Of a stretch of 64,000 nt of DNA, positions 51,953 through 60,071 are shown piece by piece. This DNA is from Mycolicibacterium senegalense (GTDB lineage: Bacteria > Actinomycetota > Actinomycetes > Mycobacteriales > Mycobacteriaceae): contig NZ_CP081000.1 in assembly GCF_019645875.1 (NCBI RefSeq), positions 4,746,417 to 4,810,416 on the forward strand. Reading direction: 5' to 3'. The notes beneath the pieces were generated by a model that saw nothing but the letters and a program-made list of their open reading frames with translations, was not told the origin of the DNA and made no database searches. Position 1 is the stretch's first letter, and the number at the start of each line of letters is the position of its first letter. Made by a program: the position numbers and the translations under genes.

Positions 51953-52612
51953 CTACGTCGTCGGCGAAATGCGGGCGCGAGCCACCTGCGCCGCCCCGTT
52001 GCCGGTGATCAGCCAGAGTGTTGCCAGTTGCGCGATGAAATCCTCGAGGGTCAGATCGACGCCGCCGTTGACGTATTCCAAGATGGCGTCGGAGGTCCCG
52101 CCGACGATGAAGGCCGGCGCCACCTTCGCCAACGGATCCGCCTCCAGTTCGACTCCGTGCACAGTACGGCCGTGCGCGATGAGCACGTCGGTGAGCCGGT
52201 GCATGACGGTGGCGCGGTGGGCATGCAGCTCGGGTGAGGCTGCGACGCCTCCGAGCAGGACGCGTGCGCGACGGGGATCGTCAACCAGTGCCCGGACGGC
52301 GGCCGTCACACTCACCAACGCCTGGGCTTCCAACGGCTCGTCCGTGGCGGCATCCGCAGCGGCGACCGTCACGCTTCGCAGGCTTTCGGCGAGATCGTCG
52401 ACGACGGCAGCTGCCAGGGCATCGAGATCGGTGAAGCTCTCGTAGAAGTAGCGCTTGTTGAGATTGGCGGCGCCACAGAGCTTCTCGACCGTCGCACCGC
52501 GCCACTCGTTGCGGGCCATCACCTCAAGTGCCGCGTCGAGCAGCCGTTCGCGCCGCTGCGCCTGACGGGCGTGCGCCGATTGGCCGCCGTAAGCGCGTTT
52601 GGTCGTTGACAC
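51953..52612 (-). CDS. TetR-family regulator beside a P450
   Basis: 219 residues, GTG start at 52612 with GGGGAGGT in front. HTH in RERLLDAALEVMARNEWRGATVEKLCGAANLNKRYFYESFTD (about residues 20-62); the C-terminal domain has Ala-rich helices without a signature. Divergent from the P450 gene with 49 bp between starts, and a palindrome in the gap. It most likely represses the P450 and itself. Confidence 0.87.
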   Translation of the reverse strand: MSTTKRAYGGQSAHARQAQRRERLLDAALEVMARNEWRGATVEKLCGAANLNKRYFYESFTDLDALAAAVVDDLAESLRSVTVAAADAATDEPLEAQALVSVTAAVRALVDDPRRARVLLGGVAASPELHAHRATVMHRLTDVLIAHGRTVHGVELEADPLAKVAPAFIVGGTSDAILEYVNGGVDLTLEDFIAQLATLWLITGNGAAQVARARISPTT

Positions 52613-52623
52613 CACCTCCCCAG

Positions 52624-52645
52624 TCTGGCACGGTTTCGTACCAGA
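52624..52645. promoter_or_regulatory. Probable TetR operator between the regulator and P450 genes
   Basis: Inverted repeat with 9-bp arms TCTGGCACG and CGTACCAGA (one mismatch) and a 4-nt centre GTTT, lying midway between the two start codons. Size and symmetry fit a TetR dimer site. Confidence 0.6.
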
Positions 52646-52661
52646 TGGTCGAGGAGGACCC

Positions 52662-54092
52662 ATGGAACTCTGTTCACCCGCGAACACACATCGCCTCCAA
52701 GCCTTCGGCGCCGCGGTGACCTCACGGTTCCCGAGCGGCCAGCGGCCGCTGGCCATGCCGCCGCCCGGGTCGAACCTGAAGCCGGTGATGGGCAATTACG
52801 GCTTCCCATTCCTCGGCCACGTGCTGAGCACATTGGCCGATCCCCTCGCATTCGCCCGGGACCGCTATGAGCGCTACGGCCCGGTGTCATGGGCCGGGGG
52901 CGTCGGCTTCCGCGTCGTCGGCCTGATGGGCCCCGACGCCCTGGAAACCGCATGGGTCAACCGAGACAAGGTTTTCTCCAGCACCCGCGGCTGGGCACCG
53001 GTCATCGGGCCGTTCTTCCACCGCGGAATGATGCTGCTGGACTTCGACGAACACCGCGACCACCGTCGCATCATGCAGCAGGCCTTCACCCGCAGCGCGT
53101 TGGACGGTTACCTGGACCTGATGCGACCCAGCATCGACCGTACGCTGCGCAATTGGCCTTCGACACAGGGCTTTCCGTTCTATCCGTCGATCAAGCACCT
53201 ACTACTCGAACAAGCCGCGGAGGTGTTCGTCGGCACCCACCTCGGTCCCGAATCCGATCAATTGTCGGCGGATTTCCACGCCACGGTTCGAGGCGGGCAG
53301 GCCCTGGTGCGGGCCGACATACCGGGCGGCGTGTGGGCCAAGGGGTTACGCGCCCGAGAACGACTCGAACGCTACTTCGCCGAGCAGGTCCCCGACCGGC
53401 AGCGCGGCGACGGCACCGACCTGTTCTCGATGTTGTGCCGCAGCGAGGACGAAGACGGAGCCCGATTCACCCCGACCGACATCGTCAACCACATGATCTT
53501 CCTGCTCATGGCCGCACACGACACCACCGCCATCGCGCTGTCGATGCTCACCTACGAACTCGGCCGAAACCGCCAGTGGCAGGAGGCCCTTCGCGACGAA
53601 GCGGTCAGCCGGCCGAACGACACCCCGAATCTGCTGGACCTGGACGCCTATCCACTGCTCGACGCCGCGTTCAAAGAGATCCTCCGGATGTATGCGCCCG
53701 CCGGTGCGCTGTTCCGCCAGACCATCCGCGACACCGAGATCCTCGGGCACTTCGTCCCACGCAAGACCCAGGTGGCCATCAATGTCTATGCCTCCATGCG
53801 GCTTTCCGACTGGTGGCCCGACCCGGACACATTCAACCCGGAACGCTTCGTGAACAACGCCGCGTCCCGGGCCGCGGTGAGCCGCTATGTGTTCGCCCCG
53901 TTCGGCGGCGGTGCGCACAAGTGCATCGGGCAGCAGTTCGCGGACATGACGGTCAAGACCACCATGCACCAGATGCTGCGGCAGTTCGAGTGGAGCGTGC
54001 CGGACGACTATCAGCCGCAGCTGACCTGGGGCACCGGGCCGATGCCGGCCGATGACCTACCGATCACGCTGCGGGCGCGGATTGCGCACTGA
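52662..54092 (+). CDS. Cytochrome P450
   Basis: 476 residues, ATG at 52662 with GAGGAGGA before it. I-helix oxygen motif AAHDTTA (near residue 285), ExxR in KEILRMYAP, and heme loop FAPFGGGAHKCIG with the proximal Cys. No membrane anchor. The N-terminus (PPPGSNLKPVMGNYGFPFLGH) is like CYP136/CYP51-type bacterial P450s. No ferredoxin or reductase is adjacent. Substrate unknown; the linked TetR suggests induction by a small lipophilic compound. Confidence 0.92.
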   Translation: MELCSPANTHRLQAFGAAVTSRFPSGQRPLAMPPPGSNLKPVMGNYGFPFLGHVLSTLADPLAFARDRYERYGPVSWAGGVGFRVVGLMGPDALETAWVNRDKVFSSTRGWAPVIGPFFHRGMMLLDFDEHRDHRRIMQQAFTRSALDGYLDLMRPSIDRTLRNWPSTQGFPFYPSIKHLLLEQAAEVFVGTHLGPESDQLSADFHATVRGGQALVRADIPGGVWAKGLRARERLERYFAEQVPDRQRGDGTDLFSMLCRSEDEDGARFTPTDIVNHMIFLLMAAHDTTAIALSMLTYELGRNRQWQEALRDEAVSRPNDTPNLLDLDAYPLLDAAFKEILRMYAPAGALFRQTIRDTEILGHFVPRKTQVAINVYASMRLSDWWPDPDTFNPERFVNNAASRAAVSRYVFAPFGGGAHKCIGQQFADMTVKTTMHQMLRQFEWSVPDDYQPQLTWGTGPMPADDLPITLRARIAH

Positions 54093-54145
54093 AACGGCAA
54101 ACGCGTCCCGGGAAACTCTCCCGAACCGCGCTGACCTGTTGTGAC

Positions 54146-54197
54146 TGGTGGAGCTGAGGGGAATCGAACCCCTGACCTTCTCGATGCGAACGAGACG
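54146..54197 (-). repeat. Displaced tRNA-Ala 3' half (att site)
   Basis: 52 bp identical, but for one base, to 56527-56578 inside the tRNA. Contains the T-arm (GGTTCGATTCCCC on the minus strand) and half the anticodon arm. Upstream of it the sequence does not continue the cloverleaf, so it is no tRNA gene. Confidence 0.85.
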
Positions 54198-54280
54198 ACT
54201 TGGGATTTACGGCTGCTGACCGCGTACTGAGATGGAGGACATGGAGATGCGGCTTCCGACCGGCGTTCACTAGCCAGAGC

Positions 54281-54299
54281 TGTTCATTAATATTGAACA
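54281..54299. promoter_or_regulatory. TGTTCA-N7-TGAACA palindrome at the left side of the island
   Basis: Six-base perfect arms with spacer TTAATAT, 20 bp beyond the toxin stop. The same half-sites with 7-nt and 5-nt spacers occur in front of the antitoxin gene at the other end. Confidence 0.55.
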
Positions 54300-54319
54300 T
54301 TCAGCAGTCCTGAACGCGA

Positions 54320-55129
54320 TTACGCCATCAACTGGTCGAACGCTGCGTTCACGATCAAGCGTCGATCTCGGTCCTTGGCGGGCCATCCAGGCGCTCCTAC
54401 GGCAAAGTAGTGCGCAAGCAGATCACGATCCGCGCTGCCGATACGGTCCGCCAAGAAGGTCAGCTCGCCTGAGCTCAGGCCGTTCGCCATATCTCGTCCT
54501 ACTAGTGCCGCCGCAGCCAACCGCAGATCGAAATCATGGAGGTCCATTGCCCAGACGTTTTCTTCTGCGTATAGGCGGTCGACATCTTCGGTGTACCAGT
54601 GCACCACAAGGGCGAGGTCGGCCGCGTCCTTGTACTCGTTCCTAACCAAGCGATCCAGCCACGCATGTGTTTTGAGTACCGCGTACCCCTCCGGCATCGG
54701 AATCCTGATGCGCACTCCTTCACTCAACGAAAGTGAATCCGCACGCTCATATACGTCACGGAAGCCGTGCACGTTCAATGCGTGCTTTCCAGGGGGCCTA
54801 CTCGATATCCCCGGCGGGGCTTCAACGTTCCCGAAGGGAACAACATCCGTGGGAATACCTGCGATGAGGAATCGATGCCCTGAGTGGCCCGCCGACGAAA
54901 ATGCGTCCTGGACCCGTACGAATTGATCCCAGTCTTGGAGCGCAACGGCAACATCTGTGTCGTTAGTGCTTCGCTGAGATACATCGCATCCGAAAGCCCA
55001 GCTCAGAAGGTCCCGACACCGTGCCCCGACCAGCAGGATACGATCCGGCGGGACGATCTCGGATAGCTCGGCGACAACGGGTTCAACCTCAGCGAAGAAA
55101 CTCCGGTCAGATCTCGACCAATCCTTCAT
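54320..55129 (-). CDS. AbiEii-like nucleotidyltransferase toxin
   Basis: 269 residues. The nucleotidyltransferase pattern is visible: LVGARCRDLL (GxxxRD-type helix, about residues 33-42) followed by STNDTDVAVAL, where the two Asp are the metal ligands. The later MPEGYAVLKTHAWLDR and KDAADLALVVHWY, with a conserved Lys and Asp, are as in AbiEii/COG4914-type proteins. Such toxins transfer nucleotides to tRNA or other targets. The start overlaps the antitoxin 3' end by 23 bp, giving translational coupling. Likely a phage-defence or island-stabilisation module. Confidence 0.75.
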   Translation of the reverse strand: MKDWSRSDRSFFAEVEPVVAELSEIVPPDRILLVGARCRDLLSWAFGCDVSQRSTNDTDVAVALQDWDQFVRVQDAFSSAGHSGHRFLIAGIPTDVVPFGNVEAPPGISSRPPGKHALNVHGFRDVYERADSLSLSEGVRIRIPMPEGYAVLKTHAWLDRLVRNEYKDAADLALVVHWYTEDVDRLYAEENVWAMDLHDFDLRLAAAALVGRDMANGLSSGELTFLADRIGSADRDLLAHYFAVGAPGWPAKDRDRRLIVNAAFDQLMA

Positions 55130-56126
55130 TGTTCCTTCTCATTTCATCGGCAACTTCCAACTGCCGCGACTCGCGGGACGCCAGTAAGTCGGCGTAGACC
55201 AACTGAACCGGTGCGGTGTTTGGTTGACCAGTCGGGTGAAGATCACGCCAAAACAAATCGCGAACAACGATGTTGCCGTGTGGGTCGTTGTGCCAACGGT
55301 TCGTCAACATCAAACTGCGTAGCAGCCGCTTATCTCGCCCACCGTCGATGTACAGAACCAACGATTCTGGATTCCTGATCAGTCTCGGCACCGCGCACTC
55401 ACCGCTCACTGCGAAATCTAATTCTGCTGGCATCGCCCACTGATAGACATCACCGCGCACCACCGCCAGCCTGTTAGCCCGCCCGAGACCAGCTGGATAA
55501 GCGGACGCCCAGAGGTCGAGAAGCTCGCCTTGGCGGATAAGGCGTCGGCGCGAACCCAGTTGCTCGACGAACCCGATATGTTCCAACGCGTCTATCGCAT
55601 CCTTCGCCATGCCAAGCGACACTCCCGATCTCTCGGCGATCTCGCGCAATGGCGCGTCAGCAAGCGCTGGCTCATACAACAAGACGAGGACCACCTGAGC
55701 ACGTTTTGGTGTGAACGGATTTGCGGGACTGGACTTGTCGCGCGCACCTGAGTGCACCGATACGTGCCCTCGTTGCCCACGAACGTCTATCAATAGGCCA
55801 CGTCCACGTAGGTAGGCATTGCCGACCTCGTCGATGAACCAGATACCGCGCGTCCGCATGGTGTCCGCGCTCGATGCATGGATCCGCGAACCGACAACGA
55901 ATAAGGGTACATCTAGCGGAATGGAGTGTGCAGCTCTCAGGGCAGCAGTTGCCGACATCTCTGGCATGTACAAGGCAGCCGTGTCGACAATCTGGCCTCC
56001 TACCTCCAATGCCAACGGCACCGGATCCGACCAGTTCAGCTGGGATACATCTCCGTGCGGCTGGATCCCGTATTTCGCGAGTTGGTGCTCAATCTCTACG
56101 GCAGCCGACGCAGGGATAGTTTCCAT
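55107..56126 (-). CDS. AbiEi-like type IV antitoxin / autorepressor
   Basis: 339 residues. A winged helix lies mid-protein (APLREIAERSGVSLGMAKDAIDALEHIGFVEQLGSRRRLI, about residues 160-200), preceded by an N-terminal region with VPLFVVGSRIHASS and followed by a C-terminal domain ending in PVQLVYADLLAS. This is the layout of COG4861/AbiEi-type antitoxins, which neutralise AbiEii and repress their own promoter through inverted repeats. ATG at 56126 with AGGA eight bases upstream. The repeats at 56146-56180 are the likely operator. Confidence 0.75.
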   Translation of the reverse strand: METIPASAAVEIEHQLAKYGIQPHGDVSQLNWSDPVPLALEVGGQIVDTAALYMPEMSATAALRAAHSIPLDVPLFVVGSRIHASSADTMRTRGIWFIDEVGNAYLRGRGLLIDVRGQRGHVSVHSGARDKSSPANPFTPKRAQVVLVLLYEPALADAPLREIAERSGVSLGMAKDAIDALEHIGFVEQLGSRRRLIRQGELLDLWASAYPAGLGRANRLAVVRGDVYQWAMPAELDFAVSGECAVPRLIRNPESLVLYIDGGRDKRLLRSLMLTNRWHNDPHGNIVVRDLFWRDLHPTGQPNTAPVQLVYADLLASRESRQLEVADEMRRNNEGLVEI

Positions 56127-56145
56127 ATGTTCATCCTAATGGCAC

Positions 56146-56180
56146 GTTCAACAATGCTGAACATGTTCAAAAACTGAACA
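56146..56180. promoter_or_regulatory. Two adjacent GTTCA/TGAAC palindromes upstream of the antitoxin
   Basis: GTTCA-N7-TGAAC at 56146-56162 and TGTTCA-N5-TGAACA at 56164-56180, starting 20 bp before the antitoxin ATG. A further TGTTCA half-site is at 56129-56134. Consistent with cooperative autorepression by an AbiEi-like protein. Confidence 0.7.
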
Positions 56181-56526
56181 CCCCGATGTCCATCCCAAAG
56201 CCGCCTGAGCCAGGTCAACTGGCCGAATCGTCCAGCGAGAGACACAACGCTGGCCGTTCGAGGCGGCTGCCGACTGGTCAACTGAGAACCCGCCATCCCA
56301 TCGCCGAAGACCGGGCGCGTGAACAAAAGCCACCGCGCAAGAGACCGATAGAAGCCGAGAACGCTAGTGTCCGCCCAGTTGGCCAAAACGCTGAGAGTGA
56401 ACACCTTGGCGAAAAAGAACCCTGGTAGCGAGAACAAGTCGCGAACCGCCTGGGCGCGGCAATCCGCCGCTATTGCGGGTGGTCTCGGACGCCGAGCGGG
56501 GCAATGCCCGCTGATCTACCCAAACT
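56181..56526. other. Noncoding 346 bp between the island operators and tRNA-Ala
   Basis: Open frames occur on both strands (for example about 56096-56437 minus) but have no start context, no domain and no sensible composition. I see no integrase, excisionase or other gene. It may be the eroded site of a lost recombinase. Confidence 0.4.
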
Positions 56527-56578
56527 TGGTGGAGCTAAGGGGAATCGAACCCCTGACCTTCTCGATGCGAACGAGACG
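56527..56578 (-). repeat. Right-hand att repeat within tRNA-Ala
   Basis: The 52 bp from the CCA end through the anticodon stem, matched by 54146-54197. Crossover in the anticodon-to-T-arm part is the usual mode of tyrosine integrases. Confidence 0.85.
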
Positions 56579-56602
56579 CGCTACCAACTGCGCTATAGCC
56601 CC
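56527..56602 (-). tRNA. tRNA-Ala (anticodon CGC), island insertion site
   Basis: Cloverleaf on the minus strand: GGGGCTA / TAGCTCC acceptor (one wobble), D-arm with AGTTGGTA, anticodon arm TCTCG-TTCGCAT-CGAGA, T-arm GGTTCGATTCC, and encoded CCA. Its 3' half is the right-hand repeat of the island, so the tRNA was restored on integration. Confidence 0.95.
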
Positions 56603-56656
56603 TGATACCGGACGAAAGGCTACCAGCCGCCGGCCCGGAACCGGAAACCGGCTGCC

Positions 56657-57844
56657 CTACTGGCCGGCAGCCCGCGGTAGATCGTATTCGCGCGACGCCG
56701 ACGCGTACGACGTGTAGGCCAGGTGCTCGAAGATCGGGTCTTCGTCGTCGATGTCGAGGACCACCGCCCCGGGCCTGCGCAATCGGGCCGGCACGACGTC
56801 GAGCTTGTGGTCGTCGGTGTTCTCCACGCCCAGCCGGGACCGGGCCATCCGTTGCGCACGGCGGCGCCGCAGCTGCTCCTCGATGCGCGTCTGACGGCGC
56901 AGGTAGGCCAGATACAGCACGGTCAGCGTGGCGGCAGTGCCGCACACCCACCAGGCCGACGGCGTCACCAGGAAGGCGGCGCCCGCCGAGAACAGCAGCG
57001 TGGCGGCCAGCACCGCGAGCACGCGCTTGCGGAACCGGAACTTGCGGGCGCTGATCTCGGCGGCTTTCTTGGATTCGAACCGGCGCTGCCGCGTCGCGCT
57101 CAGCGACGCGACGGGCGCCTCGGCCCGTTCTTCCTCGGCCGGCTCGACCTCGGCCTCGGGTTCCAGGCCCGAGGTGTCATCGACGTATTCGTACTCGTCG
57201 GCAATCTCTTCGGCGTCGTCTGCCGCGACCGACTCGGAATCCGCGGTGTCTTCGACCTCCTCGAGAGGCGTTGCGATGCGCTCGGTTTGGGCCTCCGACG
57301 TGACGGGGTCGACGGCTTCTTCGTCGGCGACGGGCTCCTCAACCTCGTCGACCGCGACGGGCTCCGCTTCGACCTCGGGCTCGGGCTCGGTCTCGAATTC
57401 CAATTCGAGTTCGGGCTCGGCGACTTCTTCAGGCTCGGCCTCGGCCGTTTCCGTCATCGCACCGACCGGCAGCGCGCCGGAGTCCTCGTCGACGATGTCG
57501 ACGTCGAGGTAGTCGGGTTCGGGGGTCTCGACGCGAGCGGCGGCCACCACGACAGTGCGCTGTACCCGCACTTCGGCAGGCGCCTCGTCGTCGTCGAGGT
57601 CTTCATCGAAGTCTTCGTCGAGGTGGTCGGCACTGGGCTGCCAGTGCGGGTCACTGTGATGTCCGGCGGCGGGGCCGCGTCGTAAGCGTTGTGCGTTGCG
57701 GCCGCTGTTGAGCACTCGAGTCGCCAGGGCGACGTCACTGGTACGACGGACCGAGTCCCGCTTGCTGATCAACATCGGAACCAAAACGAAGAGCCAGAGA
57801 ACGACGAGGGAAATCCACAGCAGTGACTGGGGGATGCTTGGCAT
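56657..57844 (-). CDS. glpR: Gephyrin-like protein receptor GlpR / SepX-type divisome membrane protein
   Basis: 395 residues. An N-terminal membrane helix (QSLLWISLVVLWLFVLVPMLI, residues 5-25), a long highly acidic disordered region (about residues 75-255, rich in Glu, Asp, Val and Pro), then two close helices (VLAVLAATLLFSAGAAFLV and WWVCGTAATLTVLYLAYL, about 278-320) and a basic cytoplasmic segment. In corynebacteria and streptomycetes the equivalent protein (GlpR, SepX) binds the gephyrin/MoeA-like Glp and links it to FtsZ and polar growth. Gene order with rimJ, the MoeA-like gene and galU matches those genomes. ATG at 57844. Confidence 0.8.
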   Translation of the reverse strand: MPSIPQSLLWISLVVLWLFVLVPMLISKRDSVRRTSDVALATRVLNSGRNAQRLRRGPAAGHHSDPHWQPSADHLDEDFDEDLDDDEAPAEVRVQRTVVVAAARVETPEPDYLDVDIVDEDSGALPVGAMTETAEAEPEEVAEPELELEFETEPEPEVEAEPVAVDEVEEPVADEEAVDPVTSEAQTERIATPLEEVEDTADSESVAADDAEEIADEYEYVDDTSGLEPEAEVEPAEEERAEAPVASLSATRQRRFESKKAAEISARKFRFRKRVLAVLAATLLFSAGAAFLVTPSAWWVCGTAATLTVLYLAYLRRQTRIEEQLRRRRAQRMARSRLGVENTDDHKLDVVPARLRRPGAVVLDIDDEDPIFEHLAYTSYASASREYDLPRAAGQ

Positions 57845-58081
57845 GACGCCTGCTCCTTTCCCCTTCAGGCTAGGTCTGTGACCAGCGCATCCATGGATGG
57901 CGCGCCGACACAATTACACACCTGTAATTCGATCGATACAAGCACCACGAGTCACATATGTCACATTGGTAACAGCTGACGAGGGATATTTCGCTGAGAT
58001 TGCTTCCAGGGCTGTGGATCCGGCGAAATCACGACCGTAGGCGCAGTCTCGACGCGGCGCGCCGCGCCCACAGCAGCCGAA

Positions 58082-58735
58082 TCAGCACCAACTGGCCCGG
58101 CCGGCCGAAACCAGGGACTGGGCCGCCGAATGCTTCAGCTCTTCCAACGTGACCGCCACCAACAGATGGTCACGCCAGGCACCGTCCACCTCGAGGTACC
58201 GGCGCAACAGGCCCTCTTCGCGGAATCCCACCCGCGCCAAAACAGCCCGACTCGCCGCGTTCTCCGGGCGCACCGTGGCCTCGACCCGATGCAATTGCAC
58301 CCCGTTGAAACAGTGGTCGAGCCCCAGTGCGAGCGCGCCCGTCGCCACCCCGCCACCGGTCCTGTCGCTGGCCACCCAGTAGCCGATCCACGCCGATCGC
58401 AGCGCGCCGTGCGTGACGTTGCCGATCGTCAGCTGGCCGGCGAACTGCCCGTCGAGTTCGATCACATAGGGCAGCATCCGCCCCCGCCGCGCCTCGCTGC
58501 GAAGCCCCGAGCAGATTGCCGGCCATGACGAAACGGCATGGCGGACATGCCAATCCACACCGCTTACCGGCTCCCACGGCTCCAGGTGAGCCTGGTCGGC
58601 CAGCCGGATGCGGCTCCACACCGCGGCATCACGCAGCCGCACCGGCCGCAGCCGCACCACACCGGCGGGCACCCGCAACGGCCCCACCGGACCGGGCCAA
58701 CCCGGGTGAAAAGCGTTGGAGCGGAACATGCTCAT
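58082..58735 (-). CDS. rimJ: RimJ-like GNAT N-acetyltransferase
   Basis: 217 residues with the GNAT fold. LRPVRLRDAAVWSRIRLAD at the N-terminus, IGYWVASDRTGGGVATGAL as the acetyl-CoA loop (degenerate Q/RxxGxG), and NAASRAVLARVGFREEGLLRRYLEVDG, typical of RimJ/RimL alpha-N-acetyltransferases. Substrates may include ribosomal protein S5 or others. The position between the MoeA-like gene and glpR is conserved in actinobacteria. 46 bp downstream of the MoeA-like stop. The 237 bp between it and glpR hold no gene. Confidence 0.88.
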   Translation of the reverse strand: MSMFRSNAFHPGWPGPVGPLRVPAGVVRLRPVRLRDAAVWSRIRLADQAHLEPWEPVSGVDWHVRHAVSSWPAICSGLRSEARRGRMLPYVIELDGQFAGQLTIGNVTHGALRSAWIGYWVASDRTGGGVATGALALGLDHCFNGVQLHRVEATVRPENAASRAVLARVGFREEGLLRRYLEVDGAWRDHLLVAVTLEELKHSAAQSLVSAGRASWC

Positions 58736-58781
58736 CCGCGGGATCGATTCGTCACACCGTCATTCATCGAATGAAGTCTTA

Positions 58782-60020
58782 TCAGCCGCGCTGCGCCAGG
58801 AATGCCACATCCACGGTTTCGCCGGTCCGAACCTCGTCGACTTCGCTCGGAATCACCACAAGACAGTTCGCCTCGGCGAGCGTGGCCAGCAGGTGGGTCG
58901 ATGCGCCGGGCGCCCCGCCCAGGGCCTGCACCAGGTATTCGCCGGTGTCCTGATCGCGCATCAACTGCCCGCGCAGGTAGCCGGTGCGGCCGGCGACCGA
59001 GCTGATCGGCGACAGCGTGCGGGCCTGAACCATACGGCGCATCGGCTGACGCTTGCCCAGTGAGAGCCGGATCAGCGGGCGCACCATCACCTCGAACACC
59101 ACCAGCGCACTCACCGGGTTGGCGGGCAGCAGGAAGACCGGGACACGATCACGGCCGAGCTGGCCGAAGCCCTGCACCGACCCGGGGTGCATCGCGATGC
59201 GAGCCACCTCCATCTCCCCCAGTTCGGAGAGCACGGTGCGCACGGATTCGGCGGCGGCGCCGCCCACCGCACCGGCGATGACCACGATCTCATTGCGATT
59301 GACTTGGCCCTCAACGGTTTCGCGCAATTCCCGGGGATCGGTGCTGATGATGCCGACACGGTTGACCTCGGCGCCGGCATCCCGGCCGGCGGCGGCCAGC
59401 GCATAGGAGTTCACGTCGTACACCTGCCCGGTTCCCGGGCTGCGCGACACATCGACGAGCTCACCGCCCACGCACATCACCGACAACCTCGGTCGCGGGT
59501 GCACCAGCACGCGATCACGACCGACCGCGGCCAGCAGGCCCACCTGCGCCGGGCCGATGATGGTGCCGGCCCGCACCGCGACGTCACCGGGTTGCACGTC
59601 GTCGCCCGTGCGCCGGACGTAGGCGCCCGAGCGCACACTGCGCAGGATCCGCACCCGGTTCTCGCCGCCGTCGGTCCATCGCAACGGCAGCACCGCGTCC
59701 GCCAGGGTGGGCATCGGCGCGCCGGTCTGGACGCGCGCGGCCTGCCGCGGCTGCAACCGGCTCGGTGTGCGAGCCCCCGCTTCGATCGAGCCCATCACGG
59801 GCAGGCTGATCTCACCGGCCCCATCGCCTACGGACAGCACGTCGACGCTGCGCACCGCGTAGCCGTCGATCGCGGCCTGATCGAATCCCGGCATGGGCCG
59901 TTCGGTGACGACCTCTTCGGCACACATCAGACCTTGTGACTCGGCGATGGCCACTCGCACCGGTCGGGGGGCCACCGCAGCAGCCGCTACCCGAGCCTGC
60001 TGTTCCTCCACCGAACGCAC
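58782..60020 (-). CDS. moeA1: Gephyrin/MoeA-like protein (Glp), annotated moeA1
   Basis: 412 residues with the MoeA four-domain layout: MPGFDQAAIDGYAV (about 43-56), GAPMPTLADAV, DDVQPGD, the MoeB/MogA-like subdomain with SVMCVGGEL, GQVYDVNSY and LPANPVSALVVFEVMVRP. The usual GGVSVGDYD motif is replaced by AGAVGGAAAESV, losing the conserved Asp, so molybdenum insertion activity is doubtful. In this gene neighbourhood (galU, rimJ, glpR) the orthologues act as Glp, a scaffold in cell division. GTG start at 60020. 51 bp from galU, so co-transcribed. Confidence 0.85.
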   Translation of the reverse strand: MRSVEEQQARVAAAAVAPRPVRVAIAESQGLMCAEEVVTERPMPGFDQAAIDGYAVRSVDVLSVGDGAGEISLPVMGSIEAGARTPSRLQPRQAARVQTGAPMPTLADAVLPLRWTDGGENRVRILRSVRSGAYVRRTGDDVQPGDVAVRAGTIIGPAQVGLLAAVGRDRVLVHPRPRLSVMCVGGELVDVSRSPGTGQVYDVNSYALAAAGRDAGAEVNRVGIISTDPRELRETVEGQVNRNEIVVIAGAVGGAAAESVRTVLSELGEMEVARIAMHPGSVQGFGQLGRDRVPVFLLPANPVSALVVFEVMVRPLIRLSLGKRQPMRRMVQARTLSPISSVAGRTGYLRGQLMRDQDTGEYLVQALGGAPGASTHLLATLAEANCLVVIPSEVDEVRTGETVDVAFLAQRG

Positions 60021-60071
60021 AACACGCCTTCCTATCTACGGGCCTCCGACTGCCGGACACCCGACGCGTTG

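Larger units (their letters stand above)
54146..56578. mobile_element. Small genomic island integrated at tRNA-Ala, integrase-less
   Basis: Bounded by 52-bp direct repeats (54146-54197 and 56527-56578; one mismatch) that correspond to the 3' half of tRNA-Ala(CGC), from the anticodon stem to the encoded CCA. The distance between copies is 2,381 bp. Inside are the AbiEi-AbiEii-like pair and noncoding flanks, visibly lower in GC than the neighbourhood. No recombinase gene is seen, so it is either a remnant or is mobilised in trans. Confidence 0.8.

Noticed and set aside
54146..54220. Second tRNA-Ala gene
   Set aside because: Only the 3' half is present; the D-arm and 5' acceptor strand cannot be formed from the following bases.
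56096..56437. 113-residue minus-strand frame near the island edge
   Set aside because: It overlaps the antitoxin operators, has no ribosome binding site and no recognisable domain or integrase motif.
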